A stretch of DNA of 23,713 nt from an uncultured Lachnospiraceae bacterium (lineage in GTDB: Bacteria; Bacillota; Clostridia; Lachnospirales; Lachnospiraceae): assembly GCA_910588215.1 (NCBI GenBank), contig CAJUQJ010000031.1, forward strand, positions 25,889 to 49,601. Direction: 5' to 3'. How positions within the stretch are numbered: position 1 is the stretch's first letter; the number at the start of each line of letters is the position of its first letter. A program made the position numbers and the translations under genes. The notes below the pieces were generated by a model. The model worked only from the letters and a program-made list of their open reading frames with translations. It was not told where the DNA came from and made no database searches. Shown here piece after piece: positions 22,712-23,713 of this stretch.

Positions 22712-23461
22712 ATGGCAAAGAAGCGATGTACTGCAATCGTGCTGGCGGCGGGAAGCGGAAGCCGGATGAAGAGCGACGTGGCGAAACAATATATGATGCT
22801 GTGCGGTAAGCCGCTCATCTGGTATGCGCTGCAGGCGGTGGAAGAGTCTGCGGTGATCGATGACTGTATTCTGGTTACTGGAGCGGAAGATATCATTTAT
22901 GTGCAGGAAGAGATCGTGGAGCGCTATGGATTTCGGAAGGTGGACACGATCACGGCCGGCGGCAAAGAACGATATGATTCCGTATACCAGGCCCTGCAGG
23001 TGATCAAGGACGGAGATATGCGGGTGCCAAACCGGGACGGGTATCTGTTCATTCATGACGGTGCCAGGCCGTTTCTTACGGAAGCGATCCTGCGCCGGAA
23101 TTATGAAGCTGTGGAGCAGTTTCATGCCTGCGTGACGGGGATGCCGGTGAAAGATACGATCAAGATCGCCGATCGGAACGGTTTTGCGGCGCAGACACTG
23201 GATCGCAGCCTTGTCTGGCAGATTCAGACGCCCCAGGTGTTCGAGTGCGCACTGATCATAGAAGCTTATGAAAAGCTGCTGCGGGAGAAAGAGAGAATGG
23301 CGGCAGAAGGAATCCGGATCACGGACGATGCCATGGTAGTCGAGACTTTGATGGGGCTGCCAGTCAAACTGGTGGAGGGGGATTACGAGAATATCAAGAT
23401 TACCACGCCGGAAGATCTGTTGACGGCGGAGGCTTTTTTATCACATACCAAATTTATATGA
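22712..23461 (+). CDS. ispD: 2-C-methyl-D-erythritol 4-phosphate cytidylyltransferase
   Basis: This 249-residue enzyme makes CDP-methylerythritol from MEP and CTP in the non-mevalonate isoprenoid pathway. Motifs: LAAGSGSRMKSDVAKQY (11-27, CTP binding), FIHDGARPF, GMPVKDTIK, QIQTPQVF and TDDAMVVE. The start at 22712 is preferred because AGGTG lies 6 bases upstream; an ATG at 22688 adds eight residues without a clear ribosome site. About 120 bases separate it from tsaD. Confidence 0.94.
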   Translation: MAKKRCTAIVLAAGSGSRMKSDVAKQYMMLCGKPLIWYALQAVEESAVIDDCILVTGAEDIIYVQEEIVERYGFRKVDTITAGGKERYDSVYQALQVIKDGDMRVPNRDGYLFIHDGARPFLTEAILRRNYEAVEQFHACVTGMPVKDTIKIADRNGFAAQTLDRSLVWQIQTPQVFECALIIEAYEKLLREKERMAAEGIRITDDAMVVETLMGLPVKLVEGDYENIKITTPEDLLTAEAFLSHTKFI

Positions 23462-23589
23462 ATTACTTATATGGATTAGAGTGTGGAAAAGTGCTCTTCT
23501 AAATTTTATATGGGATTCTTTTTCAAGCCGCATAAAATGGGCGTTGCAGACACTTGTGAAAATTTTTTTGAAATTTGTGAAAAAATAGG

Positions 23590-23618
23590 TTGACATTGAA
23601 AAATATTTTTGCTAGAAT
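23590..23618 (+). promoter_or_regulatory. Promoter of the tRNA-Ser gene
   Basis: A consensus -35 TTGACA (23590-23595), 17 bases, then TAGAAT (23613-23618): a strong housekeeping promoter 41 bases before the tRNA. The gap 23462-23589 holds AT-rich sequence with repeated TTTGTGAAAA and no gene. Confidence 0.8.
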
Positions 23619-23659
23619 AAATTTCGCGCTGACCGAGAGGGTAGGCGCAAAACAAACCC

Positions 23660-23713
23660 GGAGAGGTATCGAAGTGGTCATAACGAGGCGGTCTTGAAAA
23701 CCGTTTGTCCGCA
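23660..23713 (+). tRNA. tRNA-Ser(UGA), 3' part beyond window
   Basis: GGAGAGGTATCGAAGTGG begins an acceptor and D arm of serine-tRNA type. The anticodon stem GCGGT/ACCGT encloses the loop CTTGAAA with anticodon TGA at 23695-23697. The long variable arm has begun (TTGTCCGCA) when the window ends. Confidence 0.88.

Overview
The window looks like chromosomal DNA from a Gram-positive gut-type Clostridia, most likely Lachnospiraceae. This rests on AGGAGG-type ribosome binding sites, GHKL/LytTR signalling, an ECF sigma/RsiV-like pair, Cna-B-type surface proteins and the t6A cluster layout; it is an inference from gene content, not a database match. All 22 genes are intact except two cut by the window ends.

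Left part (1-7329). The minus strand carries a secreted surface protein with Cna-B-like domains and two 12-residue repeat tracts. It stays open to the left edge. Upstream of it are two near-identical palindromes, probably operators. Next, also on the minus strand, is a HelD-like helicase of 1120 residues. Its C-terminus is a long disordered linker joined to a domain that reads as the N-terminal beta-sandwich of a GH31 glycosidase with no catalytic barrel; this is the most surprising object in the window. The 705-base gap upstream holds two 103-bp palindromic MITE-like elements in inverted orientation. Two further copies, one decayed and one truncated, lie at 19233 and 21448.

Middle part (7330-16578), plus strand. 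An MTA/SAH deaminase (mtaD) is followed by a membrane-anchored unknown protein. Next comes an AgrA/AgrC-like pair (LytTR regulator and GHKL kinase with a tandem-repeat loop), then a terminator. After the terminator a promoter with two LytTR-type direct repeats drives a 54-residue membrane peptide and an ABC transporter; together these look like a self-contained signal-response-export module. A structured repeat element and an ECF-type promoter then precede an ECF sigma factor, an RsiV-like anti-sigma factor and an acidic-linker lipoprotein, probably a cell-envelope or lysozyme stress operon.

Right part (16579-23713), plus strand. A YcxB-like membrane protein precedes the tRNA t6A modification cluster: tsaE, tsaB, rimI, a small zinc-ribbon protein, RNase Z (rnz), a membrane-anchored unknown and tsaD. 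ispD follows, and a tRNA-Ser(UGA) with a consensus promoter is cut by the right edge. The theme of this half is tRNA maturation and modification plus isoprenoid synthesis.
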